DNA of 52,555 bases, from contig JBFLXB010000025.1 in assembly GCA_040757335.1 (NCBI GenBank), positions 1-52,555 on the forward strand, given 5' to 3'. The position numbers and the translations under genes are program-made. The notes below the pieces were generated by a model that saw only the letters and a program-made list of their open reading frames with translations, was not told the DNA's origin and did not search any database. Below are positions 24,166-35,452 of this stretch, in pieces (position 1 is the first letter of the stretch; every line of letters begins with the position of its first letter). This DNA is from Nitrospirota bacterium. GTDB lineage: Bacteria > Nitrospirota > Nitrospiria > 2-01-FULL-66-17.

Positions 24166-25216
24166 TCCCAAATCTCGAAAGGCGGTTCTTCCCAAGCGGC
24201 CACGCAAAGCTAAAGACGTTACGCTCGACGACGAACCCGTCGAAGCGCCGGAGGCGGCGACCGACGAGACGTTTCCTCTCAAAGCCGAACTCGACGAAGA
24301 CGACGGCGAGCGGAGCGGAAACGACGACGTCGAGTTCGAAGCCCATGAGACCGTTATTGAGAACGAGGCCGAGTCCGAGCCCAGCGGCGGCATGGACGCG
24401 GTCAAGAGTTACCTCAAGGAAATCCGCCGCTCCACGCTGCTCACCTTCGCCGACGAGCAACGCCTCGCCAAACTGATCGAGCAGGGTGACGCCAAAGCCC
24501 GCGAGCAGATGATCGAGTCCAATTTGCGGCTCGTCGTCAGCATCGGGAAACGCTACATCAACCGAGGCCTCCCGTTCTCCGATATCCTGGAAGAAGGGAA
24601 CATCGGTCTGATCAAAGCGGTCGAGAAGTTCAACTATCGGCGCGGTTTCAAGTTTTCCACCTACGCGTCATGGTGGATCAGGCAGTCGATCGAGCGCGCC
24701 ATCATCAACCAGAGCAAGTTGATTCGTCTGCCGGTCCACGTGGTCGAAAAAGTGAACCATTTCCTGCAGGCCGTGGATGCGCTCATGCAGGAGTACGATC
24801 GGGATCCCGACGCCAAGGAGATCTCCCGGCGCCTGCGGATTCCGGTCGATGAAGTCGTCCAACTCCAGCAGTTGATCCGCAAGACCTACTCGTTGGAGAG
24901 CCCGATCGGGACCGCGCAGGAGACGACGCTCAAAGACATCATCGAAGATACGTCTCAAGTGTCGCCGGCCACGACCGCGGAAGGGATCAGGCGACGCGAG
25001 GACATCATTCGGTGGATGAAGGTCCTGAAGCCCAACGAGCAGAAAGTGCTGGTCATGCGGTTCGGCCTCGACGGCGACGAACCCCACACCTTGGAAGAAA
25101 TCGGCAAGGTCTTTGGTCTCACCCGAGAGCGGGTTCGCCAGATCGAGGCCGGTGCGCTCGCCAAGCTTCGCGGCGTGATCGGGAAAAAGAGCATCACGGC
25201 CGACGAAATCATTTAA
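24158..25216 (+). CDS. rpoS: RpoS-like group 2 sigma-70 factor
   Basis: The 352-residue sigma factor starts at TTG 24158, favoured by GCGAGAGGG 7-8 nt upstream; the start lies inside the end of acyP. After a basic then very acidic linker (residues 1-85) come regions 1.2 (MDAVKSYLKEI), 2 (NLRLVVSIGKRYINRGLPF, EEGNIGLIKAVEKF, KFSTYASWWIRQSIERAIIN), 3, and 4 (VLVMRFGLDGDEPHTLEEIG, GLTRERVRQIEAGAL). Region 1.1 of the primary factor is missing and SIERAIINQ resembles RpoS rather than RpoD, so it is called an alternative general-stress-type factor. It could also be a short RpoD. Confidence 0.8.
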   Translation: MPNPKSRKAVLPKRPRKAKDVTLDDEPVEAPEAATDETFPLKAELDEDDGERSGNDDVEFEAHETVIENEAESEPSGGMDAVKSYLKEIRRSTLLTFADEQRLAKLIEQGDAKAREQMIESNLRLVVSIGKRYINRGLPFSDILEEGNIGLIKAVEKFNYRRGFKFSTYASWWIRQSIERAIINQSKLIRLPVHVVEKVNHFLQAVDALMQEYDRDPDAKEISRRLRIPVDEVVQLQQLIRKTYSLESPIGTAQETTLKDIIEDTSQVSPATTAEGIRRREDIIRWMKVLKPNEQKVLVMRFGLDGDEPHTLEEIGKVFGLTRERVRQIEAGALAKLRGVIGKKSITADEII

Positions 25217-25238
25217 CCGTCCCCTCCCAGAGCGGTGC

Positions 25239-25751
25239 ATGGACCTCAAGGCTAAAATTCGGGAAGTCCCGAACTTTCCCAAACCGGGCATCTTGTTTTA
25301 CGATGTGACCACCCTGTTGCGTGATGCGCAGGCGTTTGCCCGCGTGATCAACAGGCTTTCGGAGTTTTACCGCGGGGAAGGCATTCAGAAGGTCGTCGGG
25401 ATCGAATCGCGAGGGTTTATCCTGGGCGCTCCGCTGGCGCTGCAATTGGGCGTGGGGTTCGTCCCGGTTCGCAAGCCCGGCAAACTGCCGGCCGAGGTCT
25501 ATGAAAAGACCTATGAGCTGGAATACGGGTCCAGTTCCTTGGCCATCCACCGGGACGCGATCGACCGCGGCGAGCGAGTCCTTGTCGTCGACGATCTCTT
25601 GGCCACTGGCGGTACCATGGCCGCCACGGTCCACCTGGTGGGCGAACTGGGCGGCGTGGTCGTTGGCGTCGCCGTCCTGATCGAGCTGGTGGAACTCCGT
25701 GGACGTGACAAGCTCAAAGACCAGCACGTCGTCTCCCTCCTCAGTTACTGA
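25239..25751 (+). CDS. apt: Adenine phosphoribosyltransferase
   Basis: The 170-residue enzyme salvages adenine to AMP using PRPP. Motifs: NFPKPGILFYDVTTLL at the N-terminus, GIESRGFILGAPLA, PVRKPGKLPAEV, and the PRPP-binding loop VLVVDDLLATGGTMAA. Length and order are those of the family. It lies 22 bp after the sigma-factor gene and 6 bp before the next gene. Confidence 0.96.
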   Translation: MDLKAKIREVPNFPKPGILFYDVTTLLRDAQAFARVINRLSEFYRGEGIQKVVGIESRGFILGAPLALQLGVGFVPVRKPGKLPAEVYEKTYELEYGSSSLAIHRDAIDRGERVLVVDDLLATGGTMAATVHLVGELGGVVVGVAVLIELVELRGRDKLKDQHVVSLLSY

Positions 25752-25757
25752 GGCATC

Positions 25758-27554
25758 ATGTCGGCCCTGGGGTTGACCCGTCGCATCATTCGACCGGCGG
25801 CTTTCGTCTTCTGCCTGGCGTTTGCGCTCCCGGCAACGCACAGCTTCGGGGAGACCTTCCAGGTGCCAGGCGAAGACGCAAGAACAATTGGCCAAGCCAT
25901 CACACTGGCTGAAAACAACGACGACTCGAGTAATGTCATCGAGGTGTCTACGGGAACCTACACGGAAAACCTGGTGATCTCAAAGTCGCTGACCATCCGA
26001 GGCGACGACGGGGCCAAAGTGTTTATCCAGGCGGCGTCCTCCAGCAACCCCTTGGTTGATATCGGCGGGGCCTCCACCACTGTCACCCTGGAGGGACTCA
26101 TCCTGAGGACGGCGGGGACCGGGGTGCGGATCAATAACTCCGCCAACATAGTCCTCAGAAACCTTGTGATCACGTTTGCCTCAACCGCGATTCGCTGTGA
26201 TGTCCAAACAACAACGGCTTCCGTCGACCATGTCACGTTTTTTCGGGTGACCAATGGCATTGATTGTCCGACGTCGACAATCCCTATCAGGAACAACATT
26301 TTCTCAATTGTATCGGGAATCGGCATTTCGTTCTTTACGGTGCCCGGAGCCACCCTGCCTCAGTTTAACCTCTTCGACCCGAGCGGAATCAGCGGCGAGC
26401 ATGGAGAGAATGAGGTAGACACTGAGGGTGGTAGCACCGACCCGAGGTTCGTCGACAGCGACAACAACGACTTTCACCTCCAAGAAGGATCGCCTGCCAT
26501 TGAGCCGTTCGATCCGGATATTGACCTGGGGGCTTATGGAGGGTTGACCTCACAGACGGACGTACCATTTCCGCCGGGGAAGCCCTCCGTCACCTGTGTC
26601 AGTTCTCCGGCGGCTGAATGCACGGTCTCGTGGACAAGGAATCTTGATTATCAGGTGCAGGGATATCTTGTGCTGTCATCCGCTCCGTCTGCTCCGAATC
26701 CTGATTACGCCGTGACCACGCCGGTCACCAATGCTGCCGGGCAATGCGCGGTCTCCTCGGACCCGCCTCCGGTGTGTTCAGTGGTGGTGGGCTCGTTGGT
26801 GGATACTGGAACGGCGCCTGCTGACCCCTCAGCACCCACCGCACGTTTTGGAGACTCGAAGGTGCAACTTGATTGGCCGGCCGTATCGGGAGCCACGAGG
26901 TATGAAGTATATGTGGCGACGACGCCAGGTTCCATTGTGCCTGGAACACCCAATTTCAACCCTTCAGAGCCCACCCAGACCGTCGAGAACCTCAGCAATG
27001 GCACACCGTATTACTTCGCCGTGCGTGCGGTGAACCAGCCGACATTTTATACGGCGGTCAGATCAGTGTACGGGGACGTGTCGGGCACGGTTACGGTGGG
27101 TGTGAGCGAGCTCTCAGAAGCCGCCGATCCGGTCGTGTACGGCACGCCCGCCTTCAGCGGTCTTTCCCCGGAGGTATCGAGTACTCCGCAGCCAGTGGTG
27201 GCGTTCCCACCGCTGGAAGACAAGGGCGGGTGTTTCATCGCCACGGCGGCGTACGGGTCGCCGTTGGCGCCCCAGGTGAACATCCTGCGGGCGTTCCGAG
27301 AACACTACCTCCGTCCCTATGCGTCGGGTCGTGTTGTGATCCGTTTGTATGAGACTTGGAGCCCGCCGTTCGCAGATGTGATTCGATCGTCGGAAGGCTT
27401 GCGCCTCGTGGTCAGGGTCCTGCTTTGGCCTCTTGTCGGCCTGGCTTGGATGGTGGTGTACGGACCGTGGTGGCTGATCTTGTTGGTAGTTGGGCTGGCT
27501 GCTTTCTCGGTGCGGTTTGTCCTGGTGAAGCTGCGCGGAGCCGCGAGTGTGTAG
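25758..27554 (+). CDS. Secreted beta-helix / fibronectin protein with CFI-box C-terminus
   Basis: The 598-residue product begins with a signal peptide (FVFCLAFALPATHSFG). Residues 35-260 form a right-handed parallel beta-helix of the pectate-lyase-fold type (NLVISKSLTIRGDDG, VTLEGLILRTAG, NIVLRNLVI). Two fibronectin-III-like modules follow (about 275-450; LDWPAVSGATRYEVYVAT). The end has the CFI-box signature GGCFIATAAYGSPL..QVNILRAFRE, SPPFADVIRSSEGLRLVVR, then two hydrophobic helices and a basic tail. This is a C-terminal membrane-anchor or sorting module. Substrate unknown. The stop overlaps the GTG of the next gene. Confidence 0.8.
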   Translation: MSALGLTRRIIRPAAFVFCLAFALPATHSFGETFQVPGEDARTIGQAITLAENNDDSSNVIEVSTGTYTENLVISKSLTIRGDDGAKVFIQAASSSNPLVDIGGASTTVTLEGLILRTAGTGVRINNSANIVLRNLVITFASTAIRCDVQTTTASVDHVTFFRVTNGIDCPTSTIPIRNNIFSIVSGIGISFFTVPGATLPQFNLFDPSGISGEHGENEVDTEGGSTDPRFVDSDNNDFHLQEGSPAIEPFDPDIDLGAYGGLTSQTDVPFPPGKPSVTCVSSPAAECTVSWTRNLDYQVQGYLVLSSAPSAPNPDYAVTTPVTNAAGQCAVSSDPPPVCSVVVGSLVDTGTAPADPSAPTARFGDSKVQLDWPAVSGATRYEVYVATTPGSIVPGTPNFNPSEPTQTVENLSNGTPYYFAVRAVNQPTFYTAVRSVYGDVSGTVTVGVSELSEAADPVVYGTPAFSGLSPEVSSTPQPVVAFPPLEDKGGCFIATAAYGSPLAPQVNILRAFREHYLRPYASGRVVIRLYETWSPPFADVIRSSEGLRLVVRVLLWPLVGLAWMVVYGPWWLILLVVGLAAFSVRFVLVKLRGAASV

Positions 27555-28203
27555 GCTCGGCTGGCTGCGCTGGGCTGTGTTAGCGGCCGGTGTTGTTTGC
27601 GGATTACCCGGCCAGGCGACAGCGGTGGAAGACCCCTGGACCGTCGGCCTCTCAGTGGGGTACTTCCTTCCGGCCACCGAGGATTGGGAGGACAACTACG
27701 ATGATCGTGGGGGCCTGGTGCCGGACCTCTCCGCCGGATACGCCCTGTCGCTGCGGTGGTCAGTCGCTGCAGAGGTCAGCTACTTCCGAGCCAGCAGCTT
27801 TGCGAAGGGAGCGATTACCGGCCAACCGAGCATCGAGGAGCAGGAGCTGACGCTCATACCAACGACCGTCGGCCTTGAGTACCGCCTGCGGTTCGATCCG
27901 GCGCAGTTGTTCGTCCCGTTCGTCGGCGCCGGCTACCGCCACGTCTCATACCGCCTGGAAGTCGGTGACAACGACACCATCAGCGGCGGGGCCAACGGCT
28001 GGGTCGGGCGGGGAGGGTTCGACATTCTGTTGAACGCTCTGGACCCGTCTTCGGCGACGGGCCTGAGAGAAGACTACGGCGTCGTGCGGTCGTACCTCCG
28101 TCTCGAAGCCCAGTGGGCCAAGGCCGAGGCGCCGGGAACCGGCGGCAGCGACATCGACCTCGGCGGGGTTACGTATCTCGCGGGATTGCGCTTCGAGTTC
28201 TAG
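27547..28203 (+). CDS. Outer-membrane beta-barrel protein
   Basis: The 218-residue product starts at GTG 27547, overlapping the stop of the CFI-box gene by 8 bp. A signal peptide (WAVLAAGVVCGLPGQATA) precedes repeated amphipathic strands, including WTVGLSVGYFLP, SLRWSVAAEVSYF, LIPTTVGLEYRLRF, FVPFVGAGYRHVSYRLEV and SYLRLEAQWAKA. It ends in LAGLRFEF with a C-terminal Phe, the usual Bam recognition pattern. It resembles OmpW/OmpA-like 8-stranded barrels. Overlap suggests a functional link with the secreted beta-helix protein. Confidence 0.8.
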   Translation: MCRLGWLRWAVLAAGVVCGLPGQATAVEDPWTVGLSVGYFLPATEDWEDNYDDRGGLVPDLSAGYALSLRWSVAAEVSYFRASSFAKGAITGQPSIEEQELTLIPTTVGLEYRLRFDPAQLFVPFVGAGYRHVSYRLEVGDNDTISGGANGWVGRGGFDILLNALDPSSATGLREDYGVVRSYLRLEAQWAKAEAPGTGGSDIDLGGVTYLAGLRFEF

Positions 28204-28228
28204 GGGAGAAAAGCAAATCCCCCCGTGC

Positions 28229-28246
28229 CCCCCTTTTCAAAGGGGG
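28229..28246. terminator. CCCCCTTT/AAAGGGGG hairpin between convergent genes
   Basis: A perfect short inverted repeat lying between the barrel gene (+) and xerD (-). It may work as a terminator in both directions. Similar C-rich/G-rich hairpins are common dispersed repeats in bacteria. Confidence 0.5.
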
Positions 28247-28250
28247 AGAG

Positions 28251-29138
28251 TCATCCCCGCGGGTGGAGTTTTTCGTGGAGAGCTTTGAGGCGCTCACGCG
28301 TCACGTGCGTGTAGATCTGCGTGGTGGTGACCTGCGCATGCCCGAGCATGGCCTGGACCGAGCGGAGGTCGGCGCCGCGCGTGAGCAAATGGGTCGCGAA
28401 CGAGTGGCGCAGCGTATGGGGTGAGAACTTCACCGTGACGCCCGCGGCGCGCGCATACTCCCGCAGGATCTGCCAGAACCGCTGCCGCGTCATGGCCTCG
28501 CCGCGATTGCTGATGAACACGTGCGGTGAGTCGCGGCCGGCCAGCAGCACCCCGCGCGGGCCGTTCAGATAACGAGTCAACTTCTCGCGCCCGGCGTCGC
28601 CGATCGGCACGATCCGGACCTTGGAACCCTTCCCCAACGGCGTCACGTACCCCACCTCGAGGTTGATGTCCCGCAGGGTCAGCGAGACGAGTTCGGAGAC
28701 CCGCATGCCCGTGGCGTAGAGCAACTCGATCATCGCTTCATCTCGGAGGTGCGGGGGCGCGGTGCCCCTGGAGTGCATCAGCAATCGTTCCACGTCGCCC
28801 GTGGGCAGCGACCTAGGCAACCGCAGCGCGCCGCGGGGGGACTCGATCGAGGCCGTGGGGTCGGCCGCAACCCGTCCTTCGTCGAGCAGAAACCGATAGA
28901 GACCGCGCAGCACCGTGACGGTCCGCGCGATGGTCCGGGGGGAGAGTCCGTCGCGGTGGAGCGCGGTCAGGCAGACGCGAAGATGCTGTCGTTCAACCCC
29001 GCTCCACGCCGTGACGCCTTGGTCACCAAGCAATCCAATGAGTCGTCCCAGGTCGCGGCCGTAGGCTTCCAGCGTGAGCGGCGCCAGGCCCTTTTCAACC
29101 GAGAGGTATTGAAGAAAGCGGCGGACGGATTCGTCCAT
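28251..29138 (-). CDS. xerD: Tyrosine recombinase XerC/XerD
   Basis: The 295-residue product has an N-terminal SAM-like DNA-binding domain (FLQYLSVEKGLAPLTLEAYGRDL) and a catalytic domain with the full set: Arg in ATGMRVSELVSL, Lys in LGKGSKVRIVPI, His-Arg in HTLRHSFATHLL, His in LGHAQVTTTQ, and Tyr in IYTHV. It resolves chromosome dimers at dif with a partner. It lies at the end of the minus-strand run, right after the response regulator, with no sign of an adjacent prophage or integron. Confidence 0.93.
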   Translation of the reverse strand: MDESVRRFLQYLSVEKGLAPLTLEAYGRDLGRLIGLLGDQGVTAWSGVERQHLRVCLTALHRDGLSPRTIARTVTVLRGLYRFLLDEGRVAADPTASIESPRGALRLPRSLPTGDVERLLMHSRGTAPPHLRDEAMIELLYATGMRVSELVSLTLRDINLEVGYVTPLGKGSKVRIVPIGDAGREKLTRYLNGPRGVLLAGRDSPHVFISNRGEAMTRQRFWQILREYARAAGVTVKFSPHTLRHSFATHLLTRGADLRSVQAMLGHAQVTTTQIYTHVTRERLKALHEKLHPRG

Positions 29139-29144
29139 GAACCT

Positions 29145-29819
29145 CTATTTCGGCATGTCGATGCGAATGATCCCTCGGCGGATCGCCTGGATCGCGGCTT
29201 GGGTGCGATCGTACACGTCGAGTTTGTGGAAGATATTGCGGACGTGGTTCTTGACCGTCTTTTCGCTGATGGAGAGCGCGTTGGCGATCTCCTTGTTGGT
29301 CTTGCCCTCGGCGATGTATTGGAGCACGCCCTGTTCGCGTTCGGTCAGGTCGTTCTTCCCTTTGGCCGTCTTCCGACCGCGTCCTTCGGCCAGTTGGGAG
29401 AACTCGGTGAGGATCTTGCCGGCGATGGTGGGGTGTAAAAAAGACTCCCCTTTGGCTGCGGCGCGAATCGCCTTCACGATCTGCGCGGAGTCCGAATTCT
29501 TCAAGAGGTAGCCGGCGACTCCGGTCTTCACGAGGTCGAAGATATACTCATCTTCCTCGTACATGGTGAGCACCACCACGCGGACGGCTGGGCACTGCTC
29601 CTTGATCCGCCGGGTGGCTTCGACGCCGTTCATCCGCGGCATGCTGATGTCCATCAGCACGACATCGGGTTGAAGTTGGCGCGTCTTCTCGACAGCCTCG
29701 ACGCCGTCTTTGGCTTCTCCCACGACCACGATGTCGTCTTTGGTCTGGAGGATGGCCGAGAGACCGTCGCGCACCACCTGGTGGTCGTCCGCGATCAACA
29801 CCCGGATTTTTTTCGCCAC
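29145..29819 (-). CDS. NarL/FixJ-family response regulator
   Basis: The 224-residue product starts at GTG 29819, preceded by AAGGAGG 9 nt upstream; longer in-frame starts fall inside the kinase gene. The receiver domain has the acidic pair IADDH, phospho-Asp in DVVLMDISMPRMNG, Thr in VVLTMYEED and Lys in GYLLKNS. The LuxR-type helix-turn-helix is LTEREQGVLQYIAEGKTNKEIANALSISEKTVKNHV. It is probably phosphorylated by the kinase 14 bp upstream. Targets unknown. Confidence 0.93.
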   Translation of the reverse strand: MAKKIRVLIADDHQVVRDGLSAILQTKDDIVVVGEAKDGVEAVEKTRQLQPDVVLMDISMPRMNGVEATRRIKEQCPAVRVVVLTMYEEDEYIFDLVKTGVAGYLLKNSDSAQIVKAIRAAAKGESFLHPTIAGKILTEFSQLAEGRGRKTAKGKNDLTEREQGVLQYIAEGKTNKEIANALSISEKTVKNHVRNIFHKLDVYDRTQAAIQAIRRGIIRIDMPK

Positions 29820-29833
29820 GGGCAAGGACCTCC

Positions 29834-30865
29834 TTACTCCTGAGCCTTCATCGGGATTTCGACCGAGATCGTCGTCCCCTGTCCCGGCTTGGTTTCGATG
29901 CGCGCGCGCCCGCCGAGAAACCTGGCGCGCTCGGTCATGCCTTTGAGGCCCATCGATGCCCACTTCTCCGGATTGGCCGAGACCTCCTGCAGATCGAACC
30001 CCCGGCCGTCGTCTTGGACCGTGGCGGTGAGTCGGGACGATTCGATCGCGACGCGAACGTGGACCCGGGATGCGCCCGCGTGTTTTTGGACGTTGGAGAG
30101 AGCTTCTTGAATGATCCGGAACAGAAAGATTTTGGTCTTGGCCGACAAGGCCCGTTCGCTTCCGCGCAAGCTGAAGGAGGTGAGGATCTGGTACTGCTTG
30201 GAGTAGGTTTTCACGTAATGTTTGAGCGCCGTATGGAGGTCGAGCCGCTCGAAGTGCAGCGGCTTCAGATTGAACACGACCTGTCGGGCTTCCTCGATCG
30301 CGCTCTTGAGCACCTCCTGGGTCTCACGGAGCGTGTGCTCGCAACGAGCCGGATCAAGGGAGAGGAACTCGCGGCATAGGTCGAGCTTGTAACTCAAGCC
30401 GGCAAGCGTCTGCACGAGTCCGTCGTGAATGTCGAGCGCGATCCTGGTCCGTTCTTCGCTGATCGCGTGGCGGACCTCTTTCATATACAGGCGATAGAGG
30501 GACTGGTACTCGTGCAGATGCCGCTCGAGCTCGTGTTTGCTCCGAATCCGCTCTTCGATCAACTGCCACATGAACTTGGCGCCGGGACCGCCGACCACCG
30601 CGACTTCCGGCCGATCGAGTTCGAGCAGGGCCTCGGCGACCTCGTCGCTGCCGCTCACGTCGATGATGGTGTCCACGGAAGGGAGCTTGAGCAGGCGACG
30701 GTAGCCGGAGGTCGTGGGGATCTTGAGCCGACGGGCCAGTTGCATTCCCGGCGCCTGAGCGTCCAAGTCGGCCACGCCGACGATGGTCACGAGCGGATCG
30801 TCGTGGAGCATACGGATCAGGGATGTGCCGCCCCGCCCGGCTCCGATGATCGCGACGCGGATCAT
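29834..30865 (-). CDS. NarX-type histidine kinase with N-terminal Rossmann-like domain
   Basis: With ATG 30865 the product is 343 residues; longer frames run into nrdR. Residues 1-110 look like an NAD(P)-binding Rossmann fold: MIRVAIIGAGRGGTSLIRML, VTIVGVADLDAQAPG and VDTIIDVSG. A coiled linker leads to a HisKA_3 dimer domain (RTRIALDIHDGLVQTLAGL, phospho-His) and an HATPase domain (FRIIQEALSNVQKHAGAS, DDGRGFD, GLKGMTERARFLGG). There are no membrane segments, so it is a cytoplasmic sensor. The N-terminal fold suggests sensing of a dinucleotide or redox state; this is inference. The start is uncertain. Confidence 0.85.
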   Translation of the reverse strand: MIRVAIIGAGRGGTSLIRMLHDDPLVTIVGVADLDAQAPGMQLARRLKIPTTSGYRRLLKLPSVDTIIDVSGSDEVAEALLELDRPEVAVVGGPGAKFMWQLIEERIRSKHELERHLHEYQSLYRLYMKEVRHAISEERTRIALDIHDGLVQTLAGLSYKLDLCREFLSLDPARCEHTLRETQEVLKSAIEEARQVVFNLKPLHFERLDLHTALKHYVKTYSKQYQILTSFSLRGSERALSAKTKIFLFRIIQEALSNVQKHAGASRVHVRVAIESSRLTATVQDDGRGFDLQEVSANPEKWASMGLKGMTERARFLGGRARIETKPGQGTTISVEIPMKAQE

Positions 30866-30984
30866 CTGATCGGCGGGGATCCGCCGGGTCTTGGGCTTGG
30901 GCACGCGAGGGCGCGTCGGCGGGGTGACGCGGGGCTCGACGGCCAGCCGTGCGCGGATCGGACCGGTGGAGCGCGCTCGCCGCT

Positions 30985-31467
30985 TCAGGAAGGCAACCTC
31001 TCGTTGGGATGACGTTCGTGTTTGAGCAGGGTCGCGAGTTCGTCCATGAACTGGGTGACGTCTTTGAATTCCCGGTATACCGAGGCGAATCGCACGTAGG
31101 CCACTTGGTCGACCCGATGCAGCTGGGCCATGACGTCTTCCCCGATCACGCGGCTCGAAACTTCGGGCTCGCCGGATTCTTGGACGCGTTTCTCCACCCG
31201 GTCGGCGATCTCTTCGAGAACCGCCACCGGCACCGGGCGCTTTTCGCACGCTTTCTTGAGTCCCTGGAGAATCTTGCCGCGATCAAAAGGCTCCCGGCGC
31301 CCGTCTTTCTTGACCACGACCGGCAGCACGTCTTCGACGCGCTCGTACGTCGTGAACCTCCGGTGGCAGCCGAGGCATTCCCGGCGACGTCGAATGAGGA
31401 TTCCATCCCGGCTGACGCGGGAATCCACGACCTTGTCTTCTTGCTCGGCGCAGTAGGGGCACCGCAT
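30985..31467 (-). CDS. nrdR: Transcriptional repressor NrdR
   Basis: The 160-residue product starts at ATG 31467 (MRCPYC, the typical family start; GTG 31476 is an alternative). It has a zinc ribbon, CPYC...CLGC, followed by the ATP-cone ([30 protein letters not shown]). The family represses ribonucleotide reductase genes in response to dATP/ATP. No nrd gene is in the window. It follows the rpiB-glyA gene by about 110 bp, a neighbourhood common in several phyla. Confidence 0.96.
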   Translation of the reverse strand: MRCPYCAEQEDKVVDSRVSRDGILIRRRRECLGCHRRFTTYERVEDVLPVVVKKDGRREPFDRGKILQGLKKACEKRPVPVAVLEEIADRVEKRVQESGEPEVSSRVIGEDVMAQLHRVDQVAYVRFASVYREFKDVTQFMDELATLLKHERHPNERLPS

Positions 31468-31578
31468 CAGTGACACCGAGAAAGGAAACGGAGAATGGGA
31501 GAGGGGGTGAACCGGAGAATGGGCGCTTCGCGGTAACTCCGATTCACCCGTTCACCGATTCGCCGGTTCGGCCCAGGA

Positions 31579-33285
31579 TTAGCGCCCTCGGTAAACGGGA
31601 AAGCGCTCGCACAGGCTTTGGACCGCAGCCTTGGTTTCGGCGATCACCGCGGGATCGGATTTATGGGTCAGCACGCGATCGATCATGGCCGCGATCTGGT
31701 CCATCTCCGCGACACCCATGCCGCGCGTGGTCACGCTGGGGGTTCCGATCCGGATTCCGCTGGTGATGGCTGGCGGCTTGTCGTCGAACGGAACCGCGTT
31801 CTTGTTGAGGGTGATGCCGGCCGCATCGAGCAACGCTTCCGCGTCTTTGCCGGTCAGCCCCTTCGACCGCAGATCCACCAGGAAGAGATGAGTGTCGGTG
31901 CCGCCGGTCACGATGTCATACCCCCGAGACTTGAGGGCGCGGCAGAGCGTTCGCGCATTTTCCAGCACCGCGCGCTGATAGGTCGAGAAGTCCGGCGACA
32001 TGGCTTCCTTGAGCGCCACCGCTTTCGCGGCGATGACGTGCATGAGCGGGCCGCCCTGGATGCCGGGAAACATGACCTTGTCGATGGCCTTGGCGTGTGC
32101 CGCTTTGCACAGGATCATGCCTCCCCGGGGACCGCGGAGGGTCTTGTGCGTGGTGGTGGTCACGAAATCGGCGTAGGGCACGGGGTTGGGGTGCAGTCCG
32201 GCGGCGATGAGGCCGGCCGGATGCGCGATGTCGGCCATGAGCCACGCGCCGACCTTGTCCGCGGTCGCGCGAAAACGTTTGAAGTCCGGAATACGGGCGT
32301 AGGCGCTTCCTCCGACGATGATCAACTTCGGACGGTGTTCCGTGGCGAGCCGTTCGACGTCATCGTCGTCGATGAGCCCGGTGTCCTTGCCGACGCCGTA
32401 CGAGACGATCCGAAAGAGCAATCCCGAGAAGTTGACGGGGCTGCCGTGGGTCAAGTGCCCGCCGTGGGCGAGGTTCATGCCCATGACCGTGTCGCCGGGT
32501 TTGAGCATCGCGAGGTAGACGGCCATGTTGGCTTGGGAGCCCGAGTGCGGCTGCACGTTGGCGTGGTCGGCGCCAAAGAGGGCTTTGGCCCGTTCGATGG
32601 CCAACGATTCGGCCCGGTCGACGAATTCGCACCCGCCGTAGTACCGCTTGGCGGGATACCCCTCGGCGTATTTGTTGGTCAGCACCGAGCCCTGTGCCTC
32701 CAGCACGGCGCGGCTGACGTAGTTTTCCGACGCGATGAGGATGATCTTGTCCTCCTCGCGGCGGGCTTCGGACTGGATCGCCTCGTGGACCTCGGGATCA
32801 ACGGTCTTCAATACGGACATGGATTCGCTCTCGGGGCGAGGGTGAAAGCGGCGTTCGAGTTCTTCGATCTTCTGCAGGCGTCGAGCGTGGCGGCCGCCGT
32901 CGAACGGCGTGTCCAGCCAGGCCTTGACGATTTCAAGGCCGCCGTCCGCGTCGAGCACGCGCTCTCCGAGGACCAACACATTGGCATCGTTGTGTGCGCG
33001 GCTGCTGCGCGCGATCTGGGTGTCGGAGCACAGGGCGGCGCGCACCCCCGGAAACTTGTTGGCCACGATCGACATGCCGACCCCGGAGCCGCACACCAGA
33101 ATGCCGCGGTCGACTGCACCGGTGGACACGGCCTCGGCGACTTTGGCGCCGAAAACGGGGTAGTCCACCGGCTCGATGCCGTTGGTGCCCAGGTCCTGGA
33201 CGGATTGGCCGAGTTGGGCCAAGAGAGCGCCGATCCGGTCCTTGAGCCCGACACCCGCGTGATCGCTGCCGATCGCAATTTTCAT
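31579..33285 (-). CDS. rpiB-glyA: Fused ribose-5-phosphate isomerase B / serine hydroxymethyltransferase
   Basis: One uninterrupted frame encodes two enzymes. ATG 33285 opens RpiB (residues 1-150: [33 protein letters not shown] with the active Cys, [14 protein letters not shown] with the His). GlyA begins at residue 156 ([11 protein letters not shown]) and has [23 protein letters not shown] and the PLP Lys in [14 protein letters not shown], complete to the end. RpiB interconverts ribose- and ribulose-5-phosphate; GlyA makes glycine and methylene-THF from serine. The GlyA ATG (32820) has a GAGAG 8-12 nt upstream, so separate GlyA may also be made. A sequencing error removing a stop is possible. 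Confidence 0.88.
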   Translation of the reverse strand: MKIAIGSDHAGVGLKDRIGALLAQLGQSVQDLGTNGIEPVDYPVFGAKVAEAVSTGAVDRGILVCGSGVGMSIVANKFPGVRAALCSDTQIARSSRAHNDANVLVLGERVLDADGGLEIVKAWLDTPFDGGRHARRLQKIEELERRFHPRPESESMSVLKTVDPEVHEAIQSEARREEDKIILIASENYVSRAVLEAQGSVLTNKYAEGYPAKRYYGGCEFVDRAESLAIERAKALFGADHANVQPHSGSQANMAVYLAMLKPGDTVMGMNLAHGGHLTHGSPVNFSGLLFRIVSYGVGKDTGLIDDDDVERLATEHRPKLIIVGGSAYARIPDFKRFRATADKVGAWLMADIAHPAGLIAAGLHPNPVPYADFVTTTTHKTLRGPRGGMILCKAAHAKAIDKVMFPGIQGGPLMHVIAAKAVALKEAMSPDFSTYQRAVLENARTLCRALKSRGYDIVTGGTDTHLFLVDLRSKGLTGKDAEALLDAAGITLNKNAVPFDDKPPAITSGIRIGTPSVTTRGMGVAEMDQIAAMIDRVLTHKSDPAVIAETKAAVQSLCERFPVYRGR

Positions 33286-33326
33286 AGACAATCCATGATA
33301 AACAATCGTCGGTGGGGAATCAAACC

Positions 33327-35276
<1,950 letters not shown>

Positions 35277-35361
35277 CGCAGGGGTCTCCTTAACGTTCAG
35301 AGGTCCGAATGTGGAGAGAAGGCGGCTACCCCTGTCGGGTGGCCGCAGCGCCGAGTGGAGC

Positions 35362-35391
35362 ATTGTAGGGAAGGGCTTACGCGCTTGTCAA
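35362..35391 (-). promoter_or_regulatory. Promoter of acs
   Basis: On the minus strand TTGACA (35391-35386), an 18-nt spacer and TACAAT (35367-35362), with transcription expected near 35355. Confidence 0.7.
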
Positions 35392-35452
35392 TCGACAGAA
35401 TTGACCGCCTGCGACGGGCGCGTGCGTAGAGGGGAGGGGGATCAGGCCCCGT

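Noticed and set aside
31477-31578. Short imperfect GGTGAA/CCGG repeats between nrdR and rpiB-glyA
   Set aside because: Too short and irregular to call a regulatory element; probably simple-sequence spacer.
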